The notes under the pieces are model-generated. The model searched no databases and was not told the origin of the DNA. It saw only the letters and a list, made by a program, of their open reading frames with translations. The position numbers were made by a program, and so were the translations under genes. 64,000 nucleotides of DNA from Floccularia luteovirens (Eukaryota; Basidiomycota; Agaricomycetes; Agaricales; Squamanitaceae). Location of the stretch: the NCBI GenBank assembly GCA_009739215.1, contig VSJF01000015.1:124001-188000 (forward strand), in the 5' to 3' direction. Below, piece by piece: positions 11,907-24,695 of this stretch (positions are counted from its first letter, which is position 1; every line of letters starts with the position of its first letter).

Positions 11907-14900
11907 ATGTTGACTAGACGAGTTTTGGGGCGTATGCCCCTCTCTTCTCGTCTTTGCAAACCAGTTCATGTTCTTCGTGCACCTCGACTGCTGTCGAGAG
12001 AGCTGGCAACTGCACCCTCTCCGAACGACCCTTTTGCCAACGGAACGAATGCCTACTACGCCGATGAAATGTATCGGCTCTGGAGGCAAAACCCACAGTC
12101 TGTACATCCATCCTGGGATGTCTACTTTACTGGGTTGGATAAAGGCCTGCCGAGTTCGCAGGCTTTTCAACCTCCCCCTCTGCATCTCCCTAACCCTGCA
12201 GATGGTGCACCAGCATTGCACGCGGGAGAAGGCGCAGAACTAAATGACCATTTGAAGGTGTGTTTTCTGACTGTGCATAATTTGAATGCTAACGGAATTG
12301 GTATAGGTTCAACTTCTCGTCCGTGCGTATCAAGTGCGCGGTCATCACGTTGCCGAGTTAGACCCCCTTGGGATTTTGGACACGGATCTGGCTGACTATA
12401 GGCCTGCTGAGCTAGAACTCAGTCGTTACGGCTTCACGGATCGTGATCTTAATAAAGACATTACACTTGGCCCTGGAATCCTCCCTCATTTTGCTACAGA
12501 AGAAAATAAGACTATGAAGCTGGGAGACATCATCAAACTTTGCCGAAGAATTTATTGTGAGCTTTCTTTTCGATATATGTGTTCTATCATTTTTCTTACG
12601 CTGTCATCAGGTGGTGCCGTTGGTATACAATATGTCCACATTCCGGACAAGGACCAATGTGATTGGATTAGAGAACGTGTAGAGGTTCCCAAACCTTGGA
12701 ACTATACAGTTGATGAAAAACGCATGATACTAGATCGTCTCATCTGGTCGGAATCCTTCGAAAACTTCATCTCAAGTAAATACCCGAACGAAAAGAGGTT
12801 TGGGCTAGAAGGTTGTGAGGCTTTGATACCGGGAATGAAGGCCTTGATTGACCGCTCTGTCGATCATGGAGTGAAGCATATCACGATTGGCATGCCTCAT
12901 CGTGGTCGCTTGAATGTACTGGCCAACGTTATTCGAAAACCTGTTTCAGCAATTTTGAACGAATTCTCTGGAGACGAAGACGGTGAATGGCCAGCGGGAG
13001 ACGTGAAATACCATCTCGGCGCAAATTATGTCCGTCCCACTCCCTCTGGAAAGAAAGTGTCTCTGTCACTTGTCGCCAATCCATCACATTTGGAAGCTGC
13101 AGACCCAGTTGTTCTTGGTAAAACTCGTGCCATCCAGCACTTTGAAGGCGATGAAGCTACCCACAATACTGCTATGGGTGTTCTTTTGCATGGAGATGCT
13201 GCGTTTGCTGGTCAGGGTGTGGTCTACGAAACTATGGGTCTGCACAGTCTTCCCTGCTATGGCACTGGCGGAACGATTCATCTCATCGTCAACAACCAAA
13301 TTGGTTTCACCACCGATCCACGTTTCTCTAGGTCTACTCCTTATCCTTCGGATCTCGCAAAATCTATGGACTCTCCGATTTTCCACGTCAACGGAGACAA
13401 CGTCGAGGCTGTAAACTTTGTGTGCCAACTTGCTGCCGACTACCGGGCCAAATACAAAAAGGATGTTGTAATTGATATTGTTTGTTATCGTCGGTACGGT
13501 CACAATGAAACCGATCAACCCAGTTTCACCCAACCCCGAATGTATGAAGCGATCAAGAAGCAACCCACGCCCCTCACCCAATACACCAAATTCTTGGTTG
13601 GTCGAGGAACTTTCACAGAGAAGGATATAGAGGAGCACAAGAAATGGGTCTGGGGAATGCTCGAGACAGCCGCTGCTGCTGCCAAGGATTATATCCCCAC
13701 TAGCAAAGAATGGCTTTCCGCTTCATGGCAAGGATTTCCTTCACCGAAACAACTTGCAGATCAGACGCTTCCTACTCGTTCTACTGGTTCGGACGAAGCT
13801 ACTCTAAAGCGCATTGGAAAAGCTATTTCATCCTACCCAGCCGGCTTCCATCCCCATCGCAATCTTGCACGCATTCTCACAACCCGTGAAAAGACAGTAG
13901 AAGAAGGTACTAACATCGATTGGTCCACTGCAGAGGCTCTGGCATTTGGGTCGCTTGCTCTTGAGAAGATTCATGTTCGTGTTTCTGGTCAAGACGTTGA
14001 ACGTGGGACGTTCTCACAACGACATGCTGTTATTCACGACCAAGTGAATGAAGAACAGTATGTGCCACTAAATGACCTCGGTTCCAGCCAAGCCCGCTTT
14101 GTCATTTGCAACTCGTCTCTTTCAGAATTCGGTACACTTGGGTTTGAGCTTGGTTATTCACTCGTTTCCCCTGACTCTTTGACAATGTGGGAAGCACAGT
14201 TTGGTGACTTTGCAAACAACGCGCAGTGTATCATTGATCAATTTATCTCCTCTGGTGAACGAAAGTGGCTCCAACGTACTGGTCTAGTCGTCAATCTACC
14301 TCATGGTTATGATGGTCAAGGACCGGAACATTCTAGCGCAAGGATTGAGCGTTTCCTTCAATTGTGTGATGACCATCCCCATCACTACCCGTCACCTGAG
14401 AAAATCGAACGTCAACATCAAGATTGCAATATGCAGGTTGTTTATCCAACGTAAGTATCGTTCAGTTATTTAAATAAATGTTGTCGTTGAATGATACCTT
14501 CTTTTGGTTTAGTACACCAGCTAATTATGTGAGCGATGGCAAATTGCGATGCTTCAAAAAATTATTAATCATGTTGTATAGTTCCATGTCCTACGCCGTC
14601 AAATCCATCGTGACTTCAGGAAACCAGTAAGCCCAAATGTGTGATTTTCAAATACTCACTGTCTGATTGATTTTTTTAAAGTTAATCAGCTTCATGTCGA
14701 AGAGTCTCTTACGTCATCCCAGGGCTCGTTCCAACCTCGAAGAAATGATTGGAGATACAAACTTCAAACGTTATCTTCCAGAACCTCATCCCGAAGATTT
14801 GGTTGCTCCCGAGGAGATCAAGAGGCACATCCTATGCTCTGGCCAAGTATACTTCCAACTATTGCAAGCTCGCGAAGAACGTGGAATCAACAATGTTGCC

Positions 14901-15387
14901 ATCAGTAGGATCGAACAACTTTCTCCATTCCCTTACGATATTGTCAGTCGTTTCTTTCTTAGAATTTGTTTTTTGGATGGTAATCTGAGTTCAAAAAAAT
15001 TCTGCAGATTACTCCACACCTTGACAAGTATCCCAACGCTAGTTTATTGTGGTGCCAGGTTTGTAGCAGATTCTTTCATTCGTGGAAGAATCTAAAGAAA
15101 GCTTTTGTAAAACACATTTATAGGAAGAGCCGCTCAACAATGGTGCATGGAGTTACGTAGGACCTAGAATATACACCGCAGCAGGCAAGACACAACACCA
15201 TAAAAGCAAATACCCATTCTATGCTGGCCGTGAGCCAACGAGTTCCGTTGCAACTGGAAGCAAGGCAAGTCACCCATACTTATCAAGCATTGCAAACGTT
15301 TATGCTAAACTCGTAATTTATCTTTTCCAGTCGCAACATAAAAAGGAGATCGAAGCTTTCCTTAACACCGCATTTGACCTATCCTAA
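11907..15387 (+). CDS. KGD1: 2-oxoglutarate dehydrogenase E1 component, mitochondrial
   Basis: Thiamine-diphosphate-dependent decarboxylase of the 2-oxoglutarate dehydrogenase complex (TCA cycle, mitochondrial matrix). Nine exons join in frame to 1003 residues: 11907-12257, 12307-12556, 12611-14450, 14513-14528, 14582-14626, 14682-14942, 15008-15058, 15124-15264, 15331-15387. The N terminus is Arg-rich and presequence-like ([10 protein letters not shown]). Family segments include [45 protein letters not shown] (the GDAA thiamine-phosphate-binding motif), [25 protein letters not shown] and [14 protein letters not shown], with [15 protein letters not shown] near the C terminus. Exon 4 is only 16 nt. 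The last intron (15265-15330) starts GCAAGT, a GC-AG intron. The second intron (54 nt) has no stop and so reads through in frame. No breaks were found, and length and domain order are normal. Confidence 0.97.
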
Positions 15388-15907
15388 GTAAATCTTTTAC
15401 CATAAACTCGGTGGCGATGAGGTGAGGAAAGTGCCATTGTTTTTAACATAATTACGAGTCATCACTGTCTTTGAGAAATGTACCTATGCTTTTTTTTTCC
15501 TAACTTCAGATTGGCGCATAATACAAACCCCATTCACTCAAAAAAAAAAACTATACGACGTCAGAGTGATCTAAATCTGCTGGGTGATATGACAATGCTT
15601 TATTTCGTTTGTTTCGAGTGTAGAAATGCGACTGATGTGTATATACATATGTATAAAAAAGCAATGAGTTGAAAAGTTCGTTCTTTTTGTTTATAATTTA
15701 CAAAAAAAAAGTTCTCGCCCAAGGAAAAGAAGGAAAAAAAATAAAGGATTGCACAAAGACATGATAGTTGGCATGCGTATTGTACGAATGTCAACATGGT
15801 ACAATTTGTACTTCAGCTGAATCACATCCGAAAAAGTAAATTTAAAAAAAATAAAAGAACATTACAAAAATAATCGTTCATTGATCATCGATCATTGACA
15901 AAAACTA
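15388..15907. other. Convergent 3' region of OGDH and the PPC89-like gene
   Basis: AT-rich, with several A-runs and AATAAA-like motifs on both strands (for example AAATAAAAG near 15845), as expected where two genes end facing each other. No gene seen. Confidence 0.5.
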
Positions 15908-18900
15908 TCAACTATCATTATCCCTTCTACCACTTGGTATACGCCGCTGCGTATGTGCGTTCCTTCCCCAATAGGTAGGACCACTACCAGAAGTGGATGG
16001 GAATTTTTTAGGTATCACCGATTCTGTAGCTGGTTTATCTTTGAATGTTAACAAGTCGTATAGAGAAGCAATTTGATCGCCCTAATGTGTGATGTGAAGA
16101 GTGGAGGATTAATAAAGGGAAACTATTTTGAAAATGAGGGTTGTTACAAACCTTTTGTTCCAAAATATCAACAACTTCGCGAAGGTGCTGCGCTAGGGTG
16201 TTCCGCTTCAACACGTTGGAAGCAGCGTCCATGTCCTTGTATTGATCAGCCAATTCAACATATACACTGTATCACAAAAAATCAAATCAATCCCTGCAAC
16301 AAACAAAAAGAGAAACGAACATACCTTTTATAATGTGTAAAGTCATCTTCAAGTTCACGAATCAACCTTGCAACGACGGTCTGAGGTGGTAGCTGCATCT
16401 GGACACCATCTTGAACAAGTTCCGGCCTTTTACCATTATCCTGAGCTTCACGTTGGATAGGCTCAGAACCTTCCGCGAAACCCTCGTCTTCATCTTCACT
16501 CTCGCTCGCATGTGAAGCCTCGTCAGCGTCATTTCGTCTGAGCGGATGCGTAGACATTGTGGGTGACATGGCACCTGGGCGGTGGCGACGGCGGTGACAT
16601 ACAGTACATGTTTTAGCATTATGCTCCGGTGCTGAGAAAAAGAGACGCTCAAGGTGTTCACCACGTATTTGAGGGAAAGGAGTTTCGGGTTCTTTAGGTG
16701 CAGAACGGGATACAACGCGCTGTTTGTGTCTAGCTGGCTGGCCTGCATTTTGCGCAGTAGGTCGGGAAGACCCTTGGCCGGAATGGAGATTGGTAGCTCG
16801 TTGTTGTTGTTGTTGTTGTTGGTGGTGTTGGTGTTGAGGCTTTGACCGCGGATGATGATGTACCGTCTGTCTTTCTTCATCAGACCCTTCGCCGTCATCT
16901 TCGACAACGACTCTTCTATTCCTGCGAGTAGGTTCGGGGGTTGCAGAACGTCTATTCGACGCAACAGAGCCGGTGCTAGAAATATTCGATCTTCGTTCCT
17001 CAATTTCTGTAGATATCCGCTCCAGGTCTTCTGTCGTAACAAACTGGCCAGGGGTCGAGACACCGAGTGCGGAGGATCCTAATGTTGCATGATCTGTGCG
17101 CATCGTTCTATCTGCTAATTGTGCATTGTCTCGCAACGAGGATATTAGACTTTGGGGATCAAACGGCTCTGCTTCATCTTCATCATCATCCCTGTCCCTG
17201 TCATCGTTTCCTTCCTCCAGTCCTGCACCCGCATTCTGACCATTTACCGACATTTCATGAGCTACTTCTTCGTTATCCGATTCGGAGTCGTGAGACATCG
17301 CAATATCAGCAACTGACAGTTGTACAGAGACTTCTCGAGTTGATCTCCTCTCCTTGAGACCCTCTTCAATAACCCCTCGCAAGACCTCTACCTCACCACC
17401 TAGTCGTTCAACTTCTTCCTTTAGCCAATTAATCTCATCGCTTTTTTGCCGGATGGCTTGGGCGTCAGACTCTCGCAGATTACGAAGTTCCATTAAAAGT
17501 TCACGGTGGGACGAAAGTTCCGATGTAAGTCTAGTAAGATGGCTTTGTAGGGAGTGGATCAACGCTTCCAGTGCTGCAAGGGGGAAAATGGTCAAGTTGG
17601 ACTACATCCCTTGTATATGAAATAACTAACCTTTCTTTTCTTCCACGACTTCCATGTACTTCTCCTTGATACTCTCGTCTACAATAGTTATATCCTTGGC
17701 TCTACCCTTCCCCTTGCTTCGACGACTAGCATTCATGCTTAGATCGTACTGTTGCTGTATGATAACTTCCTCTTGTTGTATGAGGCGAGTGCGTTCTCTA
17801 GCAACTTCACGTTTGCATTCTTCCAGCTCTAGCTCTAACTCACGCACTCTCCTTCGAGAAATGCTGTTCTCATCTTCGAGATGTTGCAATTTTGCTTGAA
17901 CGGAATTAAGTGTGTGTAAAATTCTCGCTGCGCTAAGGTATAAATATGATTTAGATATAAAATGCAGAAAGACTCGCACCTTCATATTCTCTGCTTCTGT
18001 TATTAGCATGATAAGCGAGGTATTCCACCCCGAGCTTGGCAGGAGATTCAACAGCACTCGTTAATCCGGTGACATCGGGTAAATGAATTTTGCTCTTGCT
18101 ACGATTTTTGACCACAGATTTTTCAGAAACCCGTCGACGCGACGAGGTAGAAAAAGAATGTTCCGTCCGAGAGTTAGTAATGCTGAATGGATTCCGGTCC
18201 TCAGCTGCAGGAGGAGCAGAAGCAGGGCGAGATTTTTCCGCATTCGATTGTCGTTCAGCTTCAAGCTCTTTAGTAATGCCTCGAGCCATCCTTGTAAATT
18301 TCGAACTGGTGCTTGATGGAGTTGGAGGTTGTAGCCGGACTTCAGGTTGGGCAACAGGAGATGAAACGTAAGAAGAGACCAGATTCGAGCGTCTTGACGC
18401 TTTAGGAGTAGGCGCATTCATAGAAGCATTGCTGTTTACTACAGAAGCCTTCACTGCCATTCTTGGAGAAATAGCATTGATTGGCGGGAGTTGAGATTTA
18501 CTGATTTGGGGACTTCGTGGACGTTTAGGGGAGAAAGACACCCTACGAAGCGCATCGGAAAGTTTCGGACGAGAGCCATTGTGTGGTTGACCACTCTCAG
18601 AGTCGGATGTTGAAGATGTTGCGGAAGATAGTGGCGAGCCAAAAGGTACTGAACGAGACTGAGAACGCAAAGAAGCCGGAGGTGCATAACCTGACTCCAA
18701 AATTCGATCTAGTTCTTCGGTATTTTCGACTACTACTGGATCAAAATTTACACTGCCCATACCCTAATGGCAAGGAGTTAGCAAGTGAATAAGGAACATT
18801 CATAAAATCGTACCTGTTTGGATCTTGTGGTATCCATGCCTATTGCACTATACCTATCTACACCGGCTATCATTTCATGCAGAGGCCGGTCTGGATCATA

Positions 18901-19344
18901 TTCAGCGCCGCTGAGACTAATCTCTCGGCGTACACCCCTCCCTCCCCCTAGGCCGGCATTCAAAGTGAGGGCACTCGCATGATGTGCAGCGGTTGAAACG
19001 GTCTCTCCGCCATACGGATTGATGCCTTCGTCGTCATCGCCTGTGCGGTACGACCAACCATGTGTGTGGTCTTGCATGCCGTCCTCGTCATAGTGGTCCC
19101 CAGACCGGCGGGTGAACGAGGGAAATTCTGTGAACGGTGAAGGTCCGGAATAGTGCCTCGGGTATTCGACACTGCTGTCGTGCACCGGACTGTTAACTTC
19201 CTCCTCCTCATCGTCGCTGACCGACGAGAGGCGGAAAGAAAGGTTAGTGTTCTGTAGGTTGTTTTCTAGTTGGATGCGATCATGTTCGAGGTCGTCGCCA
19301 CGAATGGTTATGTCGAGAACAGACCCTCTGGAGTGTCTCCCCAT
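15908..19344 (-). CDS. PPC89/Cep57-like spindle pole body protein
   Basis: Fungal relative of fission yeast Ppc89 and animal Cep57, scaffolds of the spindle pole body or centrosome. Six exons join in frame to 1049 residues: 19344-18814, 18763-17980, 17927-17631, 17573-16325, 16266-16152, 16081-15908. I chose the MGRHSRG start because further upstream codons look like leader. The first half is low complexity, Ser-rich and acidic. A coiled coil follows around residues 440-610 (KLQHLEDEN, LELELEECKREVARERTR, then repeated Leu heptads). A Q/H-rich tract and a CxxC (CTVC) lie before the C-terminal Cep57 microtubule-binding-type region (ARLIRELEDDFTHYK, ELADQYKDMD, LAQHLREVVDILEQKGDQ, IASLYDLL). 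The C-terminal match is strong; the functional name is inferred from the family. It shares a divergent promoter with BMS1. Confidence 0.9.
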
Positions 19345-19554
19345 AATAACAAAGTCTTTTTGGTATAAATTCTCTGGTATCGCTTGGTAGAGAAAAATGA
19401 CCGAAAAAGAAGAATGTTGTTCGAACTTGAAGCAATGAGCGTCCAACAACCAAAATACGCGACTGTCACGTGGTCGTGCTCAACCATATTTTAGGGTTTA
19501 TTCATTTTTTTTCTATCTTTGCCTTTTTTGGTAGTTTCAAATATCTCTTCGTCA
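19345..19554. promoter_or_regulatory. Divergent promoter between PPC89-like gene and BMS1
   Basis: Only 210 bases separate two start codons facing away from each other, so both promoters must lie here or overlap the leaders. A pyrimidine-rich run (TTCATTTTTTTTCTATCTTT) precedes BMS1 and fits a fungal initiator region. No TATA box is obvious. Confidence 0.6.
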
Positions 19555-22500
19555 ATGGACGCCGAAAGGCCACACAAGGCCCATAGGCCTTCGCAATCCG
19601 GAGCAAAGGCAGAGAAGAAGAAAAACAAAGGAAAAGGAAAACAAAAAGGGTTCAACGAAAAAGTTAGTACAGCTGCTTATCAAAATTCTAACATCTTCAT
19701 ATTCCCCACAGGCTTTTGCCCCAAAATCCGGACGTCGAGCAGACCGTCAAGGCAGACGCAATGTTGAACGTGATCAGACTCGCCTACACGTACCCCTTGT
19801 CAACCGAACTCCCGATGAAGAACCTCCTCCGGTGATTGTTGCAATCGTTGGACCCCCAGGAGTTGGCAAAACGACACTACTGAAAAGCCTCGTCAGACGT
19901 TTCACAAAGCAAACTTTGAACGAGGCTAAAGGACCTATTACCGTTGTTAGTGGGAAAAAGAGAAGGCTAACTTTTATCGAATGCAACAATGACCTGAACA
20001 GTATGATTGACATTGGAAAGATTGCCGACCTTGTACTATTGATGATTGATGGGTCCTATGGTTTTGAGATGGTGTGTCTATCCTGCAATATCATGGAGTA
20101 TTTCTACAGCTCAATTTGTGAATCCAGGAAACATTCGAATTTTTAAACATTCTACAAACCCATGGCTTCCCGAAAGTTATTGGCATCCTCTCACACCTTG
20201 ATTTGATAAAAAAGGCTGCTACACTTAGGACGACGAAAAAGAACCTCAAAAAACGGTTTTGGACCGAGATATACCAAGGCGCAAAACTATTTTATCTCTC
20301 TGGTGTCCTGAATGGACGCTACCCCGACACTGAAATCTTGAACCTAACCCGTTTCATATCCGTCATGAAATTCCGGCCATTGGTCTTCCGCAATGCCCAC
20401 CCTTATCTTCTAGCTGATCGTATAGAAGATCTCACACCGAGAGAACTCATCCGGACTTCTAAAGGGAAATGTGATCGGACAGTGACTTTGTACGGTTATG
20501 TACGGGGTACAAACCTTCGACTTGGCACAAAGGTTCATATTCCAGGAGTCGGTGACTTGGACATGAAGAATGTAACCATGTTAGGGGACCCATGCCCTTT
20601 ACCAAATGCAGATTCCGAGAAAAGGAGAAAGTTGAGCGAAAAGAAGAAGCTGCTCGTACATGCACCGATGAGTGATATCGGTGGTGTGATGTACGACAAA
20701 GATGCTGTTTATATCAACGTCCCTGGGAGTTTCTCAAGAGGGAACGACGAGGGTAAGCATATATTTGTTCACTAATCTCCATCTAGCTGAATATCCGCGT
20801 CTAGTGCCAAAAGGTGAAGGAGAACAGATGGTGATGGACCTACAAGATGTCCATGCTACCCTCGAGGACTCCATGGCGAAAAGCAACATCAAGCTACTAG
20901 GCACATCCACACGTTCTTTGACTGCCTCAGATTATATAAATGCTAAAGAGGCCGATATGAACAACGAAGAGTCGGTGGAAGAATTCAGCGATGATGAGTC
21001 CAACGATGATTCCGAGCTAGCTTCAGATGACGAGGGTGAAATGAGTGACTACAGTAGTGATGAACAAGATGATCATGATGAGAACGACGAAGTCCGTTCC
21101 CGACACACCGACAACACAGGTCGCTTGACTCACCGCTCTATCACTCGTGTTCTTCCAGGGTCATCAAAGAAGTCGGGTGCGGACGTGGAGTATGCCGACA
21201 GTGATTCAGATCTCGGAGACGACGATGAAATGGACAACACCGGCTCGCGTGTGCCTATGGATGACGAAGGGGACGACATCCCCTCCGATTCTGATGAAGA
21301 TGACAGCCCAATGGACGAGGACGACCTAGAATCTGCCCCAAAATGGAAGGCCAACTTGGCTGAAAGAGCCAATAAATTAGCATCTTCATCTCGAAAAGTG
21401 AAACGAAAGGATTGGATCAAGCTTATATACTCCAGCGATCTGACACCACAACAAATTGTGCACGACACAGACCCGAACTTGAAGGAATCTCAAGGCGACG
21501 CTGAAGAGGAAGAGGATGACTTTTTCCAAATTAAATCTAAACATACAGAAGACGCTGAAGTGCTTGACTGTTCAAAAGAGGTAACCGCGGATGACGATCT
21601 CAAAAGATGGGAAGACGAAGAGATGTTAGACTCAATACGCCACCTATTTATCACTGGCAGCGACGAAGCTGGCGCCGACGAAGGGAAGGAGGGAGATGAA
21701 GCAGAAGACTCCGAAAATGAAGACGGCGAGAACGACCCCGATTCAGATGAAGAAAACCAGCTGAATAACCCTGAAGCATCTCGTGCAGCCGCCCTCGCCG
21801 CCAAAAAGGAAGCTTTAAAAAGGAAATTCGACGAACAGTACGATGATCCCGAAAGCTCTAAGCTCGATTTTTATGAAGAGAAGAAAGAAGAGATGGCCTG
21901 TCAGCTGGCTCTCAACGCCGCTGAATTCGAAAATATCGACTCGGAAGTACGTTCTCTCGTGGAGGGTTTCCGACCGGGCGCGTATGTGCGCATCGAACTC
22001 GTGGATGTTCCTGCCGAGATGATTGAAAACTTTGATCCAACTTATCCCATTATTGTTGGTGGACTTTTACCAGCTGAAGAACGATTCGGGTATATCCAAG
22101 TCCGTCTGAAGAGACATAGGTGGTTTGTTAAAACATTAAAGAATAACGACCCGTTGATATTCTCCCTCGGTTGGAGGAGGTTCCAGACTATCCCTATCTA
22201 TTCATTAGATGATCACTCAATTCGAATGCGCATGCTTAAATACACTCCGGAGCACATGCATTGCTATGCAACCTTCTATGGCCCTGTATCCCTTCCAAAT
22301 ACTGGTTTCTGCACGTTCAATTCTCTGCTCGGGGACACCCCAGGTTTCCGGGTTTCTGCAACCGGTGTCGTTCTCGATATCGACCGGTCCGTTAAGATTG
22401 TCAAGAAACTTAAATTGACAGGTGTACCTTATAAGATATTCAAGAATACTGCGTTTGTGAAGGACATGTTCTCAAGTGCTTTGGAGGTTGCCAAGTTTGA

Positions 22501-23228
22501 AGGTGCTCATATTAGAACTGTTTCTGGGATTCGGGGACAAGTCAAAAAAGCCCTGCCAAAGCCAGATGGTGCATTCCGGGCAACATTTGAAGATAAAGTA
22601 CTGATGAGCGGTGAGTTATTTTTCTTTGATCCAGCACGTTTCCATATATTGACTGTACCTAGATATCATTTTCTTACGAGCTTGGTACTCAATACAGCCC
22701 CGGAAGTTTTACAACCCTGTGACATCCCTCCTCCTTTCTGACAAGGCTAAATGGACCGGAATGCGTCTCACCGGACAAGTCCGCAAGGACGAAGGCATCA
22801 AAACGCCTATGAACCCTAACTCATCATACAAACGTATAGAACGGCCTGCTCGTCGTTTCAATCCCCTCATCGTTCCCAAGAAACTTCAAGCTTCGCTTCC
22901 TTACGCCTCGAAGCCTAAACTCATGAAACCCCAAAAGGAACAAACTTACCTCCAGAAACGTGCAGTTGTGATGGAGCCAGATGAGAAAAAGGCCATTGCA
23001 CTCCTCCAACAGATCCGTGCGTTGCGCAAGGACCAAGTGTCGCGTAGGAGAGAAAAGAAGACGGAGAAAAAGGTAGAGAGGCAGAAGAAGTTGGAGAAGG
23101 AAGCAGCTTTGAAGGATGAAAAGCAGAAGGAGAGGAAGAAAGAGATTATGCGTGTTGTTGGACAGAAGAGTAAACGAGAGGCTGATATTGAGGATGGGAG
23201 AGGGAGACCTAGACGTCGGAAGACATAG
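19555..23228 (+). CDS. BMS1: Ribosome biogenesis GTPase BMS1
   Basis: BMS1 is a nucleolar GTPase of the small-subunit processome that binds Rcl1 and U3 snoRNP during 18S rRNA maturation. Five exons give 1160 residues: 19555-19662, 19712-20071, 20128-20752, 20787-22610, 22663-23228. A basic N terminus ([12 protein letters not shown]) precedes the G domain with Walker [10 protein letters not shown] near residue 83. The AARP2CN-type region follows ([21 protein letters not shown]), then a long acidic stretch (about 430-720), then the C-terminal domain ([75 protein letters not shown]) and a basic tail. Intron 3 is only 34 nt (20753-20786). It is required, because reading through meets a stop at once. 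No breaks; length is normal for the family. Confidence 0.96.
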
Positions 23229-24584
23229 TGTCTGTATTGTTATGTTTTAGTGTTTATCGTATGTTGTTTGTGACCTTTTGCCATCATTCGTTGCCCAGAT
23301 AATTGGCATTCATTACTTTTAAAATTTTTATTAAACCATACTAACGTTCGTGATATAGCTCGTGGTAAGCATTCTTCCCGGCTACTTTTTGATAGATTCC
23401 CAGCGTTTGGAGACAGCGAGAAAAATCTCACAATAGGTTCCACGCATCCTGGTTGGAGGCATAGTCCCATATAAGGTAATTAATTTCTAGGTTATTTTCC
23501 CCCATACGATAACGTTTATCAGACCGTGCATGGAGCCACGATAATTAACGCATTCTTATTGTGGCTTTCATCAAAAGTGTGAGTGACATGATTTATCTTT
23601 TTTTACCCTTACGCCACTTATTACGGGAATTGCAACACCGACGAAGGACTGATAAGGTTTGACGCTGATTGTTCGTAATAAAGCCTCTTATTATCGTGCA
23701 TGCTCTTCTAGAACGAGATAACCATGTGTCAAAGCGTGCCATCCCCAATGCAAGGATGGGGAATAAGTGTTATTGGTACGGTCACTGATGTTGAACTTGC
23801 ATAAAAATACAGTACTTACACATAGAGGCACACCCATGAACGACATACATGATTAAAACGAACGCTAGTTTTCTAACCTATTCGCAAAAGTCAGTCAAAA
23901 CATTAAATTGCTGCGGATGAACAGGATACGTATTCCAGCTGGACCCGGAGATACTTGCGCCTACTTTTGGGTGGGGGGCGACCTTCCAGGGGGAGTTCTT
24001 GATATCAAAATTTTACCTTTTTAATTCAAGTTGGGCACTCTCTCCGATTTGGCGCTGTTCAGTGGTCTCCTGTGCCCTCTCAATCTGACACATGTCAAGG
24101 AATGTTGCTGAGACGTATCCGTTTGGCAGGAATCAATCGCAATCGCATGAGAGAATCCGTACAATTATGCCTATGCCCCTCGAGTTTAGCTGTCCAAGTT
24201 ATCTCCCTAGCAAATGTTCCGAATTCTTTCGTTGTTTTCTAACAACTCACAAAGTGGTGAAAAGGGTCCATCATTTTTGGAATACTAACGGAATATGACT
24301 GATACGGGGTGAGGGAATGATATGTGTAAACCAACCGCCCCGCTTGACTGACCTGCCCGAACCCCCATAATGAACAGAAGGCACTTCCTGCATCTGCATA
24401 GACGCATCAAAGTAGCAGGAGCTTGTACACTTTTCGATCGAAGCCACGGGGCAATAATATACGAAAAGTTTCTCAGAACTTTCACCCCCTCTCAGAGGGA
24501 AGACTTCATAGCCTTCGACCACGCGACGTCAGTATGACATCAGAGTTGTATATCTGGCACGATAGGTGGGGGAGGGCAGAAAGA
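23229..24584. other. Intergenic region, nothing recognised
   Basis: About 1.36 kb with only short frames. The first few hundred bases are the BMS1 3' region. The right end is the promoter of the small secreted protein gene. Confidence 0.5.
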
Positions 24585-24590
24585 TATAAA
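24585..24590 (+). promoter_or_regulatory. TATA box of the Kre9/KNH-like gene
   Basis: TATAAA 111 bases upstream of the start codon at 24696, followed by a pyrimidine-rich leader. Position and sequence fit a regulated fungal promoter. Confidence 0.6.
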
Positions 24591-24695
24591 GCACTTGCAG
24601 CTGTCGCTTCATAGTCTCTATCAGTCACTAAAGGTTTCACCTTCCAGATCATTTATTATCACAAGTTCTCAACACTCGCACGTCTAATATTCACC

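Noticed and set aside
12557..12610. Treating the second OGDH intron as coding
   Set aside because: It has no stop and keeps the frame, but its residues are hydrophobic filler absent from the family, and it has a good GTGAGC donor and CAG acceptor.
16362..17620. Several open frames antisense to, or in other frames of, the PPC89-like gene
   Set aside because: They are shadows of a long coding exon with repetitive codons and have no family similarity.
21130..21804. Ser-rich minus-strand frames
   Set aside because: Antisense of the acidic Asp/Glu-rich region of BMS1.
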